Assembly (NCBI RefSeq): GCF_017349315.1 | Contig: NZ_JAFMPP010000005.1 | Location: forward strand, 186,001 to 250,000 | Direction: 5' to 3' | Length of the DNA: 64,000 nt | From: Jiella flava | GTDB lineage: Bacteria; Pseudomonadota; Alphaproteobacteria; Rhizobiales; Rhizobiaceae | Part shown: one piece after another, positions 18,096 to 27,313 of the stretch | Numbering within the stretch: the first letter of the stretch is position 1 | How the letters are laid out: each line of letters starts with the position of its first letter | Notes under the pieces: model-generated | The model's input: only the letters and a program-made list of their open reading frames with translations | Told to the model about the DNA's origin: nothing | Database searches by the model: none | Made by a program: the position numbers and the translations under genes

Positions 18096-18331
18096 GGGAA
18101 TCTGGCCTCTGATGTGTTTGACGTCCGGTTGCCCGAGAAATGCCGGGCGACGTAACGGAGATGGTAGCGCTCCGATCTATCGCGCTTTGTGGTCTTCGCC
18201 GGGGCGGTGAAAGCAGATTCTTTCGAATGAGCGGGACACGACGGCAATGGCTGCCGATCGTTTCGCGGCAGTCTGTGGGGGGCCGCCGGGCGAGCGGACC
18301 GTCGCATCCGCAGAATGGACGAAAATTCCCG

Positions 18332-19477
18332 ATGAATCCGCAATCCATGCTGTCCAACCTCGTCGCCTTCGCTTCGGTCGTCGGCACGCCGAATGGTGGG
18401 CTGATCGATTTCATTCGCGATTTCCTGGCCGGTCATGGCGTGCCCTCCGTGATCGTCGGCGGGCCGGAGGGCGATCGCTTCAATCTCTTTGCGACCCTCG
18501 GACCGGTCAACGTGCCGGGCTACATTCTGTCCGCTCATACGGACGTGGTGCCGGCGACAGAACCGGCCTGGAAGGGCGATCCATTCCATTTGCGGGCGAT
18601 CGATGACCGTCTGATCGGACGCGGCGCGGTGGACATGAAGGGCTTTGTGGCGGCAGTTCTGTCCGCCGTGCCGCAGCTGGTCTGCATGGATCTGGAGCGG
18701 CCGATCCACATCGCGCTGTCCTATGACGAGGAGGCGGGCTGCCGCGGCGTGCCGCATCTGATCGAGAAGCTGCCGACGCTCTGCGCGCCGCCGGTCGGCT
18801 GCATCGTCGGCGAACCGTCCGGGCTGGTTCCGGTTCTCAGGCACAAGGGGAAGGCGGCGTTGCGGATCGCCGCCAAAGGGCTGTCTGGACACAGTTCGCG
18901 GCCCGATCTCGGACAGAACGCGATCCACGCCCTCTTGCCGACGCTCGGCGCGGTCGCGCGTGAAGCCGAGCGGCAGGGGCAGGAAGGGCCGATGGACGCG
19001 CATTTCGCGCCGCCCTACTCGACGCTGCAGATCGGCAGGATTGCCGGCGGCGAGGCGCTCAACATCATCCCGGACACGGCGATCGCCGAAATTGAGGCGC
19101 GGGCGATCGCCGGTGTCGACCCGCTGGAGCTCTTGAACCCGGCCTTGCGGCTCGTCGAAAACGATGAGCGTCTTTCGGCACAGGTGATCGCCTCCTATCC
19201 GGGACTTTCAATGACGGAGGATCATCCCCTCGCGCGGTTTATCGAGGGGCTTTCCGGCAACGCGCCGCTGGCTGCCGTCAGCTACGGCACGGAAGCTGGC
19301 CTCTATCAACAGGCCGGCATTCCCGCGATCGTCTGCGGCCCGGGCGACATCGCCCGAGCCCACAAGCCGGAGGAATACATCACGACCGCGGAATTGCACG
19401 GGGCCCAGACGATGGTGCTTCGTCTCGGCCGTGCGCTTTCAGCCGGCAAGACTGCGTTCGCATCCGGCAGGGTCTGA
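18332..19477 (+). CDS. M20 metallo-deacylase, acetylornithine deacetylase-like
   Basis: A 381-residue M20 peptidase-family enzyme. The two-zinc ligands are visible: His in ILSAHTDVVP, Asp in GRGAVDMKG, Glu-Glu in YDEEAGCRG, and a late His in ARAHKPEEY. The dimerisation lid domain contains the LSGHSSRPDLGQNAI motif typical of ArgE. It should cleave an N-acyl group from an amino acid or amine. The gene starts a plus-strand run with an acetyltransferase and an aminotransferase. ATG 18332 is where homology starts; the upstream extension is non-conserved. The ribosome site is weak. Confidence 0.88.
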   Translation: MNPQSMLSNLVAFASVVGTPNGGLIDFIRDFLAGHGVPSVIVGGPEGDRFNLFATLGPVNVPGYILSAHTDVVPATEPAWKGDPFHLRAIDDRLIGRGAVDMKGFVAAVLSAVPQLVCMDLERPIHIALSYDEEAGCRGVPHLIEKLPTLCAPPVGCIVGEPSGLVPVLRHKGKAALRIAAKGLSGHSSRPDLGQNAIHALLPTLGAVAREAERQGQEGPMDAHFAPPYSTLQIGRIAGGEALNIIPDTAIAEIEARAIAGVDPLELLNPALRLVENDERLSAQVIASYPGLSMTEDHPLARFIEGLSGNAPLAAVSYGTEAGLYQQAGIPAIVCGPGDIARAHKPEEYITTAELHGAQTMVLRLGRALSAGKTAFASGRV

Positions 19478-19598
19478 TGAGCATCGTTCTGCATTGGGAA
19501 CATCCTGCGGCCATAGGGCGGCATCGCGGGCCAATATCCCGTCGCGGCCGAAGCACAATGCATGGTCTCCGCATGCGTTCATATGACAGGCAGGCACG

Positions 19599-20471
19599 AT
19601 GAATTCGATCGAAACCGCGCCACCGGCGCCGCATCTCCTTCCGTTCACCGTTGCCCTCATTCCCGATGCCGTCAGGCTTTCGGCGAAGGAAGGCTGGCCG
19701 CATCGGCCCGAGGACTGGGAGCTGATTGCCGCCATTTCTGACGGCGTTGTCGCATCCCAAGGCGCGCGGATCGTCGGCACGGCGTTTGCGACGCCGTTCG
19801 GCAAGACGGTGGCGATGATCAACATGATCATCGTCGATGAATCGATGCGGGGTCGGGGGCTCGGCCGACGGCTGGTCGAGCATGTCATGGCGGCCGGCGG
19901 CGACCGCGAGATGCGGCTCGTTGCGACGCAGTCGGGCCTGGCGCTCTACGAGAAGCTGGGCTTCGTCAGAACCGGACAGATTCTCCAGCATCAAGGCAAG
20001 GCGGTGGCCGTTCCCGCCCCAAAGGAGACGGCCGACGCGCGCGCCGATGATTGGGACGCCATTGCCGCGCTCGACCGTCTGGCCTGTCGTGCCGACCGGC
20101 ACAGGCTGTTCGAGCGGCTTCGGGCGATCGGGGAGGCGGTTGTCCTGCGCGACGATCGCGGGCAGGTCACAGGCTTTGCCCTTTGCCGACCCTTCGGTCG
20201 CGGTGTCGTCATCGGGCCCGTCGTGGCGCGCGACGGCGAGGCCGCCAAGCGTCTGATCGCCGCCCATCTTCACCGCCATGCCGGCGCTTTCGTGCGCGTC
20301 GACACCCCGGCGACAAGCGGTCTTGCGCCGTGGCTCGCCGACCATGCGCTCAGCCCGGTCGGGGGCGGCATCACGATGACCTTTCGCGGGGCGGCTGCCA
20401 TCGAGGAGGCCGCGCGAAAGGCACCGGACGATATCCAAACCTTTGCCCTTGCCGCTCAGGCTCTCGGCTGA
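19599..20471 (+). CDS. GNAT-family N-acetyltransferase, two-domain
   Basis: A 290-residue protein. Residues about 75-130 hold the acetyl-CoA motif VDESMRGRGLGRRLVEHVM, a classical R/Q-x-x-G-x-G/A site, followed by ATQSGLALYEKLGFVRTG. The C-terminal half (DRLACRADRHRLFERL onward) is a second, degenerate GNAT-like domain as in the YitH/HolE-type acetyltransferases. It probably acetylates an amino group of a small molecule. With an M20 deacylase upstream and an aminotransferase 20 bases downstream, an N-acetyl-protected intermediate is plausible. Confidence 0.82.
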   Translation: MNSIETAPPAPHLLPFTVALIPDAVRLSAKEGWPHRPEDWELIAAISDGVVASQGARIVGTAFATPFGKTVAMINMIIVDESMRGRGLGRRLVEHVMAAGGDREMRLVATQSGLALYEKLGFVRTGQILQHQGKAVAVPAPKETADARADDWDAIAALDRLACRADRHRLFERLRAIGEAVVLRDDRGQVTGFALCRPFGRGVVIGPVVARDGEAAKRLIAAHLHRHAGAFVRVDTPATSGLAPWLADHALSPVGGGITMTFRGAAAIEEAARKAPDDIQTFALAAQALG

Positions 20472-20491
20472 CATTTCCAAAAGGACGCCAC

Positions 20492-21871
20492 ATGATTTCC
20501 AATTCGCTCGTCGAACTCGATCGCCAGCACCTCATTCATCCGCTCAGCTCCTTTCGCGGCCATGAGCGCGACGGTGTGCGCGTCATCCAGTCGGCCAAGG
20601 GGGCGACCCTCACCGACGTAATGGGGCATCGCCTGCTGGATGGCTTTGCCGGGCTTTGGTGCGTGAATGCCGGCTACGGCCAGGAGAGTATCGTCGAGGC
20701 TGCGGCCGAGCAGATGCGTCGTCTGCCTTATGCGACAGGTTACTTCGATCTCGGCTCGGAACCAGCGATCCGGCTCGCCTCGCAACTTGCCGAACGGGCG
20801 CCCGGTGATCTCGATCACGTCTATTTCACCCTCGGTGGTTCGGATGCCGTGGACAGCACGGTCCGCTTCATCCGCTACTACAATCATGCCCGCGGGATGC
20901 CCGAAAAGGATCAGTTCATCTCACTGGCACAGGGGTTTCACGGGTCGTCGACGGTGGGTGCCGGGCTGACCGCCCTGCCGGGCTTTCACGCCGGCTTCGG
21001 CGTGCCTTTCGATTGGCAGCACAAGATTTCGTCCCATTACGTCTATCGCAACCCGGTTGGACCGGATCCGGACGCGATCATCGCGGCGTCGCTCGCGGAA
21101 TTGCGGGCCAAGGTCGACGAACTCGGAGCGGAGAGGGTCGCGGCATTTTATGCTGAGCCAATCCAGGGCTCGGGCGGGGTTCTGGTACCGCCGCCGGGCT
21201 GGATGAAGGCCATGGCCGAGGCCTGCCGAGAGCTTGAAATCTTATTCGTCGTCGACGAAGTCATCACCGGCTTTGGCCGCACCGGCCCCATCTTCGCCTC
21301 GAGCGAGGAGGACATCGTGCCAGATTTCATCACGGTGGCGAAAGGCCTGACCTCGGGCTACGCGCCGCTTGGCGCCGTGCTGATGGCCGATCACGTCTAC
21401 CAGGTCATCGCCGAGGGCGCCGGCGACGGCCTGATCGGCCACGGTTACACCTATTCCGGCCATCCGGTGAGCGCTGCCGTCGGGCTGGAGGTGTTGCGTC
21501 TTTACGACGATGGCTTGCTGGAAAACGGCCGGCGGGCCGGCGAGCGGCTGATGGCGGGCCTGCACGGCCTGGCCGATCATCCGCTGGTCGGGGATGTGCG
21601 CGGGCGCGGCATGCTGGCGGCGGTCGAACTCGTGACCGACAAGGCTGCGAAGACGCCGTTGCCGGCGGCCAGCCAGCCCTCGAAGCGCATCTTCGACCGC
21701 GCCTATCGCAACGGTCTGATCATCCGGGCCTTCGGCAATGGCGGGCTCGGCTTCGCGCCGCCGCTCTGCTGCAGCCTGGGTGAGATCGATGAAATGGTGG
21801 AGCGAGCACGGCGGGTTCTCGATGAGACGCTGGACGATCCGGACATCCGCGCGGCGATGAAGGGGGACTGA
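20492..21871 (+). CDS. Class III (omega) aminotransferase
   Basis: A 459-residue PLP enzyme of the omega-amino acid:pyruvate / putrescine:pyruvate type. The PLP Lys284 is in TVAKGLTSGYAPLGAV, with FVVDEVITGFGRTG just before it and the phosphate-binding GGSDAVDST motif at 115-123. It transfers an amino group from an amine or omega-amino acid to pyruvate or another oxo acid, leaving an aldehyde. AAGGA with an eight-base spacing supports ATG 20492. It is followed after five bases by the 2-hydroxyacid dehydrogenase. Confidence 0.9.
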   Translation: MISNSLVELDRQHLIHPLSSFRGHERDGVRVIQSAKGATLTDVMGHRLLDGFAGLWCVNAGYGQESIVEAAAEQMRRLPYATGYFDLGSEPAIRLASQLAERAPGDLDHVYFTLGGSDAVDSTVRFIRYYNHARGMPEKDQFISLAQGFHGSSTVGAGLTALPGFHAGFGVPFDWQHKISSHYVYRNPVGPDPDAIIAASLAELRAKVDELGAERVAAFYAEPIQGSGGVLVPPPGWMKAMAEACRELEILFVVDEVITGFGRTGPIFASSEEDIVPDFITVAKGLTSGYAPLGAVLMADHVYQVIAEGAGDGLIGHGYTYSGHPVSAAVGLEVLRLYDDGLLENGRRAGERLMAGLHGLADHPLVGDVRGRGMLAAVELVTDKAAKTPLPAASQPSKRIFDRAYRNGLIIRAFGNGGLGFAPPLCCSLGEIDEMVERARRVLDETLDDPDIRAAMKGD

Positions 21872-21876
21872 GGGGC

Positions 21877-22806
21877 GTGGCGCTGCTCTATCTTTCCAGC
21901 GCCGAACGCGCCGAAGTCTGGCGCCCGATCTTCGATCGCGACCTGCCGGATGTGCCGTTCATCGACGGCGAGGCGCAGGTCGTGGATGCCGGCGCCGTCC
22001 GCTACATCGCTGCCTGGACGCTGCCTGAGAACGTCTTGGCGCGCTATCCGAATGTCGAGATGATTGTGTCGGTCGGCGCGGGGGTCGACCAGTTCGATCT
22101 CGCCCACCTGCCGGATCATGTGATGGTGGCGCGGGCGGTGACGTCGAGCATCGCCGAGATGATGCGCGACTATGTCGTTCTCGCGGTGCTCGCGATGCAT
22201 CGGGAGTTGCCGTGCTACCTGGAACAGCAACGGAGCCGGATCTGGAAAAGCCGGCCCGTCGCGCTGGCGAAAAACCGCCGCGTCGGGATCATGGGGCTCG
22301 GCCAATTGGGCAGGGCGGCGCTCGACGCGCTTCGAGCCTTCGGCTTTCCTCTGGCCGGCTGGTCGCGCTCGGCCCACCAGATCGCCGGCGTCGAAACCTT
22401 TGCGGGGAAAGAGGGGCTTGCCCCGTTCCTGGCGCGCACGGATATCCTTGTCTGCCTCCTGCCGCTGACCGACGAGACCTGCAACATTCTCGATGCCACA
22501 CTGTTTGCAGCCTTGCCGGCGGGGGCCTGTCTCGTCCATGCCGGCCGTGGCCGGCAGCTCGATCACGAGGCGCTTCTCGCCGCGCTCGACGATGGCCGGC
22601 TGGCGGCGGCATATCTCGACGTGACCGAGCCCGAGCCCTTGCCTGTCGATCATCCGTTCTGGACGCATCCGTCGGTCGTCCTCACCCCTCATGTCGCGAC
22701 GATCACCGATTTCGCGGAAGGCGCGTATTCAGCGATCGCCAGCATTCGGGGCCATCGTGCCGGGGCGGCCATCCGCGGGATCGTCGACCGGTCCCAGGGC
22801 TATTGA
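21877..22806 (+). CDS. D-2-hydroxyacid dehydrogenase, glyoxylate/hydroxypyruvate reductase A-like
   Basis: A 309-residue enzyme of the GhrA branch. The Rossmann motif is VGIMGLGQLGRAALDAL; the catalytic Arg (GRGRQLD), Glu (VTEPEPL) and His (LTPHVAT) are all present. It should reduce glyoxylate, hydroxypyruvate or a related 2-oxo acid with NADPH, or run in reverse. The start is GTG 21877, five bases after the aminotransferase stop. A gap of about 260 bases without genes follows. Confidence 0.88.
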   Translation: MALLYLSSAERAEVWRPIFDRDLPDVPFIDGEAQVVDAGAVRYIAAWTLPENVLARYPNVEMIVSVGAGVDQFDLAHLPDHVMVARAVTSSIAEMMRDYVVLAVLAMHRELPCYLEQQRSRIWKSRPVALAKNRRVGIMGLGQLGRAALDALRAFGFPLAGWSRSAHQIAGVETFAGKEGLAPFLARTDILVCLLPLTDETCNILDATLFAALPAGACLVHAGRGRQLDHEALLAALDDGRLAAAYLDVTEPEPLPVDHPFWTHPSVVLTPHVATITDFAEGAYSAIASIRGHRAGAAIRGIVDRSQGY

Positions 22807-23070
22807 GGCTGCCGAGGAATCTTCCGCCATAAGCGCAATTTCGAAACAAGATGCTGCCGCAGCGGTCTGTTTTGATTTTTCATGGGTCGCGGGCCTGCGA
22901 AAGTCTTGTGCACCGGATTTTTTGCCCAGGCATTGTGCGGAGCGGAATGCCGCGTGCGGTGCGCAAACGATGTCCTGCCGCCGTCTTGCGATGGCCCGCA
23001 TGACAGGTGAGGGCATGCGACCATGCTGCGCATGCTTCGGCTCGCGGCGCCAAGGATTGGAGATCGGACT

Positions 23071-23778
23071 TTGCCAGCCACATTGACCAGCTTCAAGGTT
23101 CTGACATTCGATGTCGTCGGCACGCTGATCGACTTTGAGGCCGGGTTGACGGCTGGGCTCGCTGCGATTGCTGCGGAGCACGGCGTCGATTTCGACGCAG
23201 AAGCGGCGCTGGCGATCTACGGCGAAGCGCGACGGGACGCCGAGGCCGGCAAGTTTCCCGACGACGTTGCCCGCTGTTACGGCAAGATCGCGGCGCATTT
23301 TGCGCTTCCGGTGAGCCCTGAGCTCGGCGCCCGGATGGTCGAAGCGGTCGCCGCTGCGCCGGCCTTTCCCGACAGCGTTGCGAGCCTGGCATCGCTGAAA
23401 AAGCGTTATCGTCTCGTCGCCATGACGAACGCACAGCGCTGGGCCTTCGAGCGCTTCTCCAGCGCCCTCGGCGATCCGTTCTGGAAAAGCTACACCACCG
23501 ACGATACCGGGGCGGAGAAGCCCGATCCGGCCTTTTTCGAACACGTCTTTGCCGATCTTGCGAAAGAGGGGATCGCGCAAGACGATATCCTGCATGTGGC
23601 ACAGAGCCAGTACCACGACATTGGCATATCGCGGCAACTCGGGCTGACGAACTGCTGGATCGAACGGCGTCATGGCCGGGCCGGCTATGGCGGTACGATC
23701 GCGCCGGAACGGTTCACAAAACCGGATTTTCATTTCACGACGCTTGCCGCCCTCGCCGAAGAGGTCGACGGGCTTTGA
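23071..23778 (+). CDS. HAD-superfamily hydrolase (second copy in window)
   Basis: A 235-residue HAD protein. The nucleophile motif is VLTFDVVGTLIDFE and later motifs are VAMTNAQRW and EKPDPAFFEHVF. It belongs to the haloacid-dehalogenase-like group, like the gene at 17433, but is not a close copy. The start is uncertain. TTG 23071 has GGAG eight bases upstream and gives the usual N-terminus. ATG 23023 would add 16 basic residues without family support. It lies just before the peptide-type importer and is probably transcribed with it. Confidence 0.8.
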   Translation: MPATLTSFKVLTFDVVGTLIDFEAGLTAGLAAIAAEHGVDFDAEAALAIYGEARRDAEAGKFPDDVARCYGKIAAHFALPVSPELGARMVEAVAAAPAFPDSVASLASLKKRYRLVAMTNAQRWAFERFSSALGDPFWKSYTTDDTGAEKPDPAFFEHVFADLAKEGIAQDDILHVAQSQYHDIGISRQLGLTNCWIERRHGRAGYGGTIAPERFTKPDFHFTTLAALAEEVDGL

Positions 23779-23831
23779 GCCGTCTTTGCCATCAGCATCG
23801 CTGTAACTTCCTGACGAAAAGGGGTCGACGC

Positions 23832-25445
23832 ATGAGCCATAAGACTGTGACGAACTGGACTGGTCGTGACGATGCGATGGTCGAGGAGGCCATCCGGCGC
23901 GGTGCGACGCGGCGCGACCTTCTCAAGCTTTTGATGGCGAGCGGCATTTCCGTCGCGGCCGGTGGTGCGATCATCGGCCGGGCGACACGGGCTTTCGCCG
24001 ACACGCCGAAATCCGGCGGCTCGATGACGGCGGCGGGGTGGTCGTCCTCCACCGCTGACACGCTCGATCCCGCCAAAGCTTCGCTGTCGACCGACTATGT
24101 GCGCTGCTGCGCTTTTTACAATCGTCTGACCTTCCTTGGCGAGGACGGCAATGTCGCGATGGAACTTGCCGATAAGGTCGAGACGAGTGACGGCAAGAGC
24201 TGGACCGTCACGCTCAAGCCCGACGTGACATTCCATGACGGCAAGAAGCTGACCCCCGAGGATGTCGTCTTTTCGCTGAATCGGCTGAAGGACCCGGCGA
24301 CCGGCTCGAAAGTCCAAGCCATCGCCAAGCAGTTCGCGAGCGTCAAGAAGGTCGACGCCAAGACCGTCGAAATCGTGCTCGAAGCTCCGAACGCCGATTT
24401 GCCGATTATCCTGGCGCTGCATCATTTCATGATCGTCGCCGACGGGACCACCGACTTTTCCAAGGGCAACGGAACCGGCGCCTTCAAATGCCAGACTTTC
24501 GAGCCCGGCGTTCGCTCCGTCGGCGTCAAGAATGAGAATTACTGGAAGCCCCAGCTTCCTCATCTCGACAGTTTCGAGTTCATCGCGATTTCGGACGATA
24601 CGGCGCGGGTCAATGCGCTCCTGTCTGGCGATATCGCGCTTGCCGCCTCGATCAATCCACGCGCGCTGCGGCGCCTCGACAATGTCGGCGGCGTGACGGT
24701 GTCGAAGACGACCTCCGGCAACTACACCGATCTCAACGTCCGCCTGGATTTGTCGCCCGGCGATAAGGCCGGCTTCGTCGAGGGGCTGAAATATCTCGTC
24801 AATCGCGAGGTCATTCAGCGCTCGGTGATGCGCGATCTCGCCGTCATCGCCAATGATCAGCCCGTCTCACCGAACGACCGCTACTACAACAAGGATCTGA
24901 AGCCCAAGGCGCATGATCCCGAAAAGGCCAAACACCTGTTCAAGAAGGCGGGCCTTCTCGGTCAGTCGATTCCGATCGTCGCCTCCGATGCGGCGACGGC
25001 TTCGGTCGACATGGCGACGGTGGTCCAGCAGGCGGGCTCGGAAATCGGCATGCCCTTCGAGGTCAAGCGCGTTCCATCCGACGGCTACTGGTCGAAATAC
25101 TGGCTGAAGGCTCCGGTGCATTTCGGCAACATCAACCCGCGGCCGACGCCGGACATTCTGTTCTCGCTCCTTTACGCCTCCGATGCGCCGTGGAACGAGA
25201 GCCAATATAAGTCGGAACGCTTTGACAAGATGCTCCTGGAGGCCCGGGGCATGTTGGACGACACCAAGCGCAAGGCCATCTACGGCGACATGCAGACGAT
25301 GATTTCGGACGAGGCCGGCACGATCATTCCCGTCTGGATCTCCAATGTCGATGCCCTGTCGTCGAAGCTGAAGGGGCTGAAACCCAACCCGCTCGGCGGC
25401 ATGATGGGCTATGCCTTTGCCGAATATGTCTGGCTCGACAGCTGA
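23832..25445 (+). CDS. Peptide/opine ABC transporter, Tat-exported binding protein
   Basis: A 537-residue family 5 (DppA/OppA-type) solute-binding protein. Its N-terminus carries a twin-arginine signal, RRDLLKLLMASGISVAAGG (residues about 27-45), ending near RAFADT. The core DTLDPAKAS and VKPDVTFHDGKKLTPEDVVFSL-like blocks are family hallmarks. It binds a peptide, opine or similar bulky ligand in the periplasm. ATG 23832 gives the normal Tat leader; the longer frame from 23775 adds unrelated residues. A hairpin follows the stop. Confidence 0.9.
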   Translation: MSHKTVTNWTGRDDAMVEEAIRRGATRRDLLKLLMASGISVAAGGAIIGRATRAFADTPKSGGSMTAAGWSSSTADTLDPAKASLSTDYVRCCAFYNRLTFLGEDGNVAMELADKVETSDGKSWTVTLKPDVTFHDGKKLTPEDVVFSLNRLKDPATGSKVQAIAKQFASVKKVDAKTVEIVLEAPNADLPIILALHHFMIVADGTTDFSKGNGTGAFKCQTFEPGVRSVGVKNENYWKPQLPHLDSFEFIAISDDTARVNALLSGDIALAASINPRALRRLDNVGGVTVSKTTSGNYTDLNVRLDLSPGDKAGFVEGLKYLVNREVIQRSVMRDLAVIANDQPVSPNDRYYNKDLKPKAHDPEKAKHLFKKAGLLGQSIPIVASDAATASVDMATVVQQAGSEIGMPFEVKRVPSDGYWSKYWLKAPVHFGNINPRPTPDILFSLLYASDAPWNESQYKSERFDKMLLEARGMLDDTKRKAIYGDMQTMISDEAGTIIPVWISNVDALSSKLKGLKPNPLGGMMGYAFAEYVWLDS

Positions 25446-25458
25446 GAATGTGGATCTT

Positions 25459-25484
25459 GGATCGGGGGCTGTCGCGCCCGATCC
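25459..25484 (+). terminator. Hairpin after the peptide-type binding protein
   Basis: GGATCGGG (25459-25466) and CCCGATCC (25477-25484) form a perfect eight-base stem with a ten-base loop. It lies 13 bases after the binding-protein stop and before the permease genes. Partial termination or mRNA stabilisation would raise binding-protein output. Confidence 0.5.
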
Positions 25485-25517
25485 GTGGGGCGTCAGGAGC
25501 AGAGGTGACATGCTGAC

Positions 25518-26474
25518 ATGAATGCCGTCGTCGCCCGACTGGTCGTCCAGCGCCTCGGGATCATGCTAATTTCGCTGTTGATCGTTGCCTTCGCGGTGTT
25601 TTTCGCGACTGAAATGCTACCCGGCGATGTGGCGCAGATTCTGCTCGGCCAATCGGCAACGCCTCAGGCGGTGGCGGCGCTGCGCACGGCGATGCATCTC
25701 GACCAACCGGCGATCCTGCGCTTCGTCTATTGGCTGGGGGGGCTTGTTTCCGGCGACCTTGGCCGATCCTATGCCAACAACATGGATGTCGCTGCCTTGA
25801 TTTCCGGGCGGCTGACCAATTCCCTCCAACTCGCCGGGGTCACCACCCTGTTCTCGGTTCCGATCGCGCTTTGCCTTGGCATCACGGCCGCCATGTTCCG
25901 CGGCTCGCTCTACGACCGGATCGTTTCGATCGTCACCGTCTCGGTGATCTCGATCCCCGAATTCATGGTGGCAACGGTCGCTGTTCTGGTCTTTGCCGTC
26001 TATCTTCGCTGGCTGCCGGCGTTGTCGATCGCCGATCAGGTGCATGGCATCGGCGAGCTTCTGCGGATCTACGCCATGCCGGTGATCACCTTGAGCTTCG
26101 TGGTCTCGGCACAGATGATCCGCATGACCCGGGCGGCGGTGATCGACACCCTCAACACGCCCTATGTCGAAATGGCGCTTCTGAAGGGCGCTTCGCGGCG
26201 GCGGATGGTGTTGAGCCACGCATTGCCCAACGCGCTCGGGCCGATCGCGAACGCCGTGGCCCTGTCGCTTTCCTACCTTCTCGGTGGCGTGATCATCGTC
26301 GAAACGATCTTCAACTATCCGGGTGTCGCCAAGCTGATGGTCGACGCCGTCTCGACCCGGGATCTGCCATTGATTCAGTCCTGTGCGATGATTTTCTGCG
26401 TCTGCTATCTTCTTCTGATCCTGATCGCCGACGTCATTGCCATTATTTCCAATCCGAGGTTGCGCAATCGATGA
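25518..26474 (+). CDS. Peptide-type ABC transporter permease (DppB-like)
   Basis: A 318-residue permease with six predicted helices. The N-terminal ATEMLPGDVAQILLGQ block (family norm FxxxxxxPGDPxxxxLG) and the EAA loop YVEMALLKGASRRRMVLSHALPNALGPI mark the DppB subgroup. It forms the membrane channel with the next gene, which it overlaps by four bases. Confidence 0.92.
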   Translation: MNAVVARLVVQRLGIMLISLLIVAFAVFFATEMLPGDVAQILLGQSATPQAVAALRTAMHLDQPAILRFVYWLGGLVSGDLGRSYANNMDVAALISGRLTNSLQLAGVTTLFSVPIALCLGITAAMFRGSLYDRIVSIVTVSVISIPEFMVATVAVLVFAVYLRWLPALSIADQVHGIGELLRIYAMPVITLSFVVSAQMIRMTRAAVIDTLNTPYVEMALLKGASRRRMVLSHALPNALGPIANAVALSLSYLLGGVIIVETIFNYPGVAKLMVDAVSTRDLPLIQSCAMIFCVCYLLLILIADVIAIISNPRLRNR

Positions 26475-27313
26475 GTTCGACCGTGTCGTCCGCGCGCGGG
26501 CTGGGCTTGCGCATAAACATCGTCGGCGCGATCGGTGCGGCGATCATCCTCTTCTGGGTGGCGGTGGCGATCCTCGCGCCGCTGATCGCGCCCTATCCGG
26601 TCGGCAAGATCGTGGCTTTCGACTATTTTCAGCCGATGTCCTCGTCCTTCTGGATGGGCACGGACTATTTGGGGCGCGACATGCTATCGCGCATCATGAT
26701 GGGCGCGCGCTACACGGTCGGAATCTCGCTGGCCGGCGTCACGCTTGCCTGCTTTCTCGGTGTCACACTCGGCATGATCGCGGCGGTCGTGGGGGGCTGG
26801 TTCGACTTGATCCTGTCGCGTTTTCTCGATGCCTTCAACTCCATCCCCTCGCTGCTGTTCGGCCTCGTTATCGTCGCCGGGGTCGGCAGTTCGCTGACGG
26901 TGTTGATTGTCACCCTGGCGCTGATCTACGCGCCGGGGAGCTATCGCTTTGCCCGCGCCCTCGCCGTCAATGTCAACGCCATGGATTTCGTCACTGTCGC
27001 ACGGGTTCGCGGCGAAGGGATCGTCTATATGGTCCGTGAGGAGATCTTCCCGAACATCATCGGTCCCGTCCTTGCCGATTTCGGATTGCGCTTCGTCTTT
27101 ATCGTGCTGCTTCTGTCGGGCTTGTCCTTCCTCGGCCTGGGCGTCCAGCCGCCACAGGCCGACTGGGGGGCGCTCGTTCGCGAAAATCTGGACGGCCTGT
27201 CCTACGGCGCGCCGGCCGTGGTTTTCCCTTCGCTTGCCATCGCCAGCCTGACGATTTCGGTCAACATGCTGATCGACAATCTTCCCTATCGAATCCGCGA
27301 CAGGGGCGAGTGA
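26471..27313 (+). CDS. Peptide-type ABC transporter permease (DppC-like)
   Basis: A 280-residue permease. An N-terminal helix is followed by the DppC signature YPVGKIVAFDYFQPMSSSFW then MGTDYLGRDMLSR. The coupling loop is VARVRGEGIVYMVREEIFPNI. It overlaps its partner permease upstream (ATGA) and its stop TGA at 27311-27313 shares one base with the ATG of the ATPase gene. Frames upstream of 26471 are shadows of the DppB-like gene. Confidence 0.92.
   Translation: MSSTVSSARGLGLRINIVGAIGAAIILFWVAVAILAPLIAPYPVGKIVAFDYFQPMSSSFWMGTDYLGRDMLSRIMMGARYTVGISLAGVTLACFLGVTLGMIAAVVGGWFDLILSRFLDAFNSIPSLLFGLVIVAGVGSSLTVLIVTLALIYAPGSYRFARALAVNVNAMDFVTVARVRGEGIVYMVREEIFPNIIGPVLADFGLRFVFIVLLLSGLSFLGLGVQPPQADWGALVRENLDGLSYGAPAVVFPSLAIASLTISVNMLIDNLPYRIRDRGE

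Noticed and set aside
17561-19003. 480-residue minus-strand frame across the HAD and M20 genes
   Set aside because: It is an out-of-frame shadow, rich in Arg and Pro. The HAD and M20 frames are clearly the coding ones.
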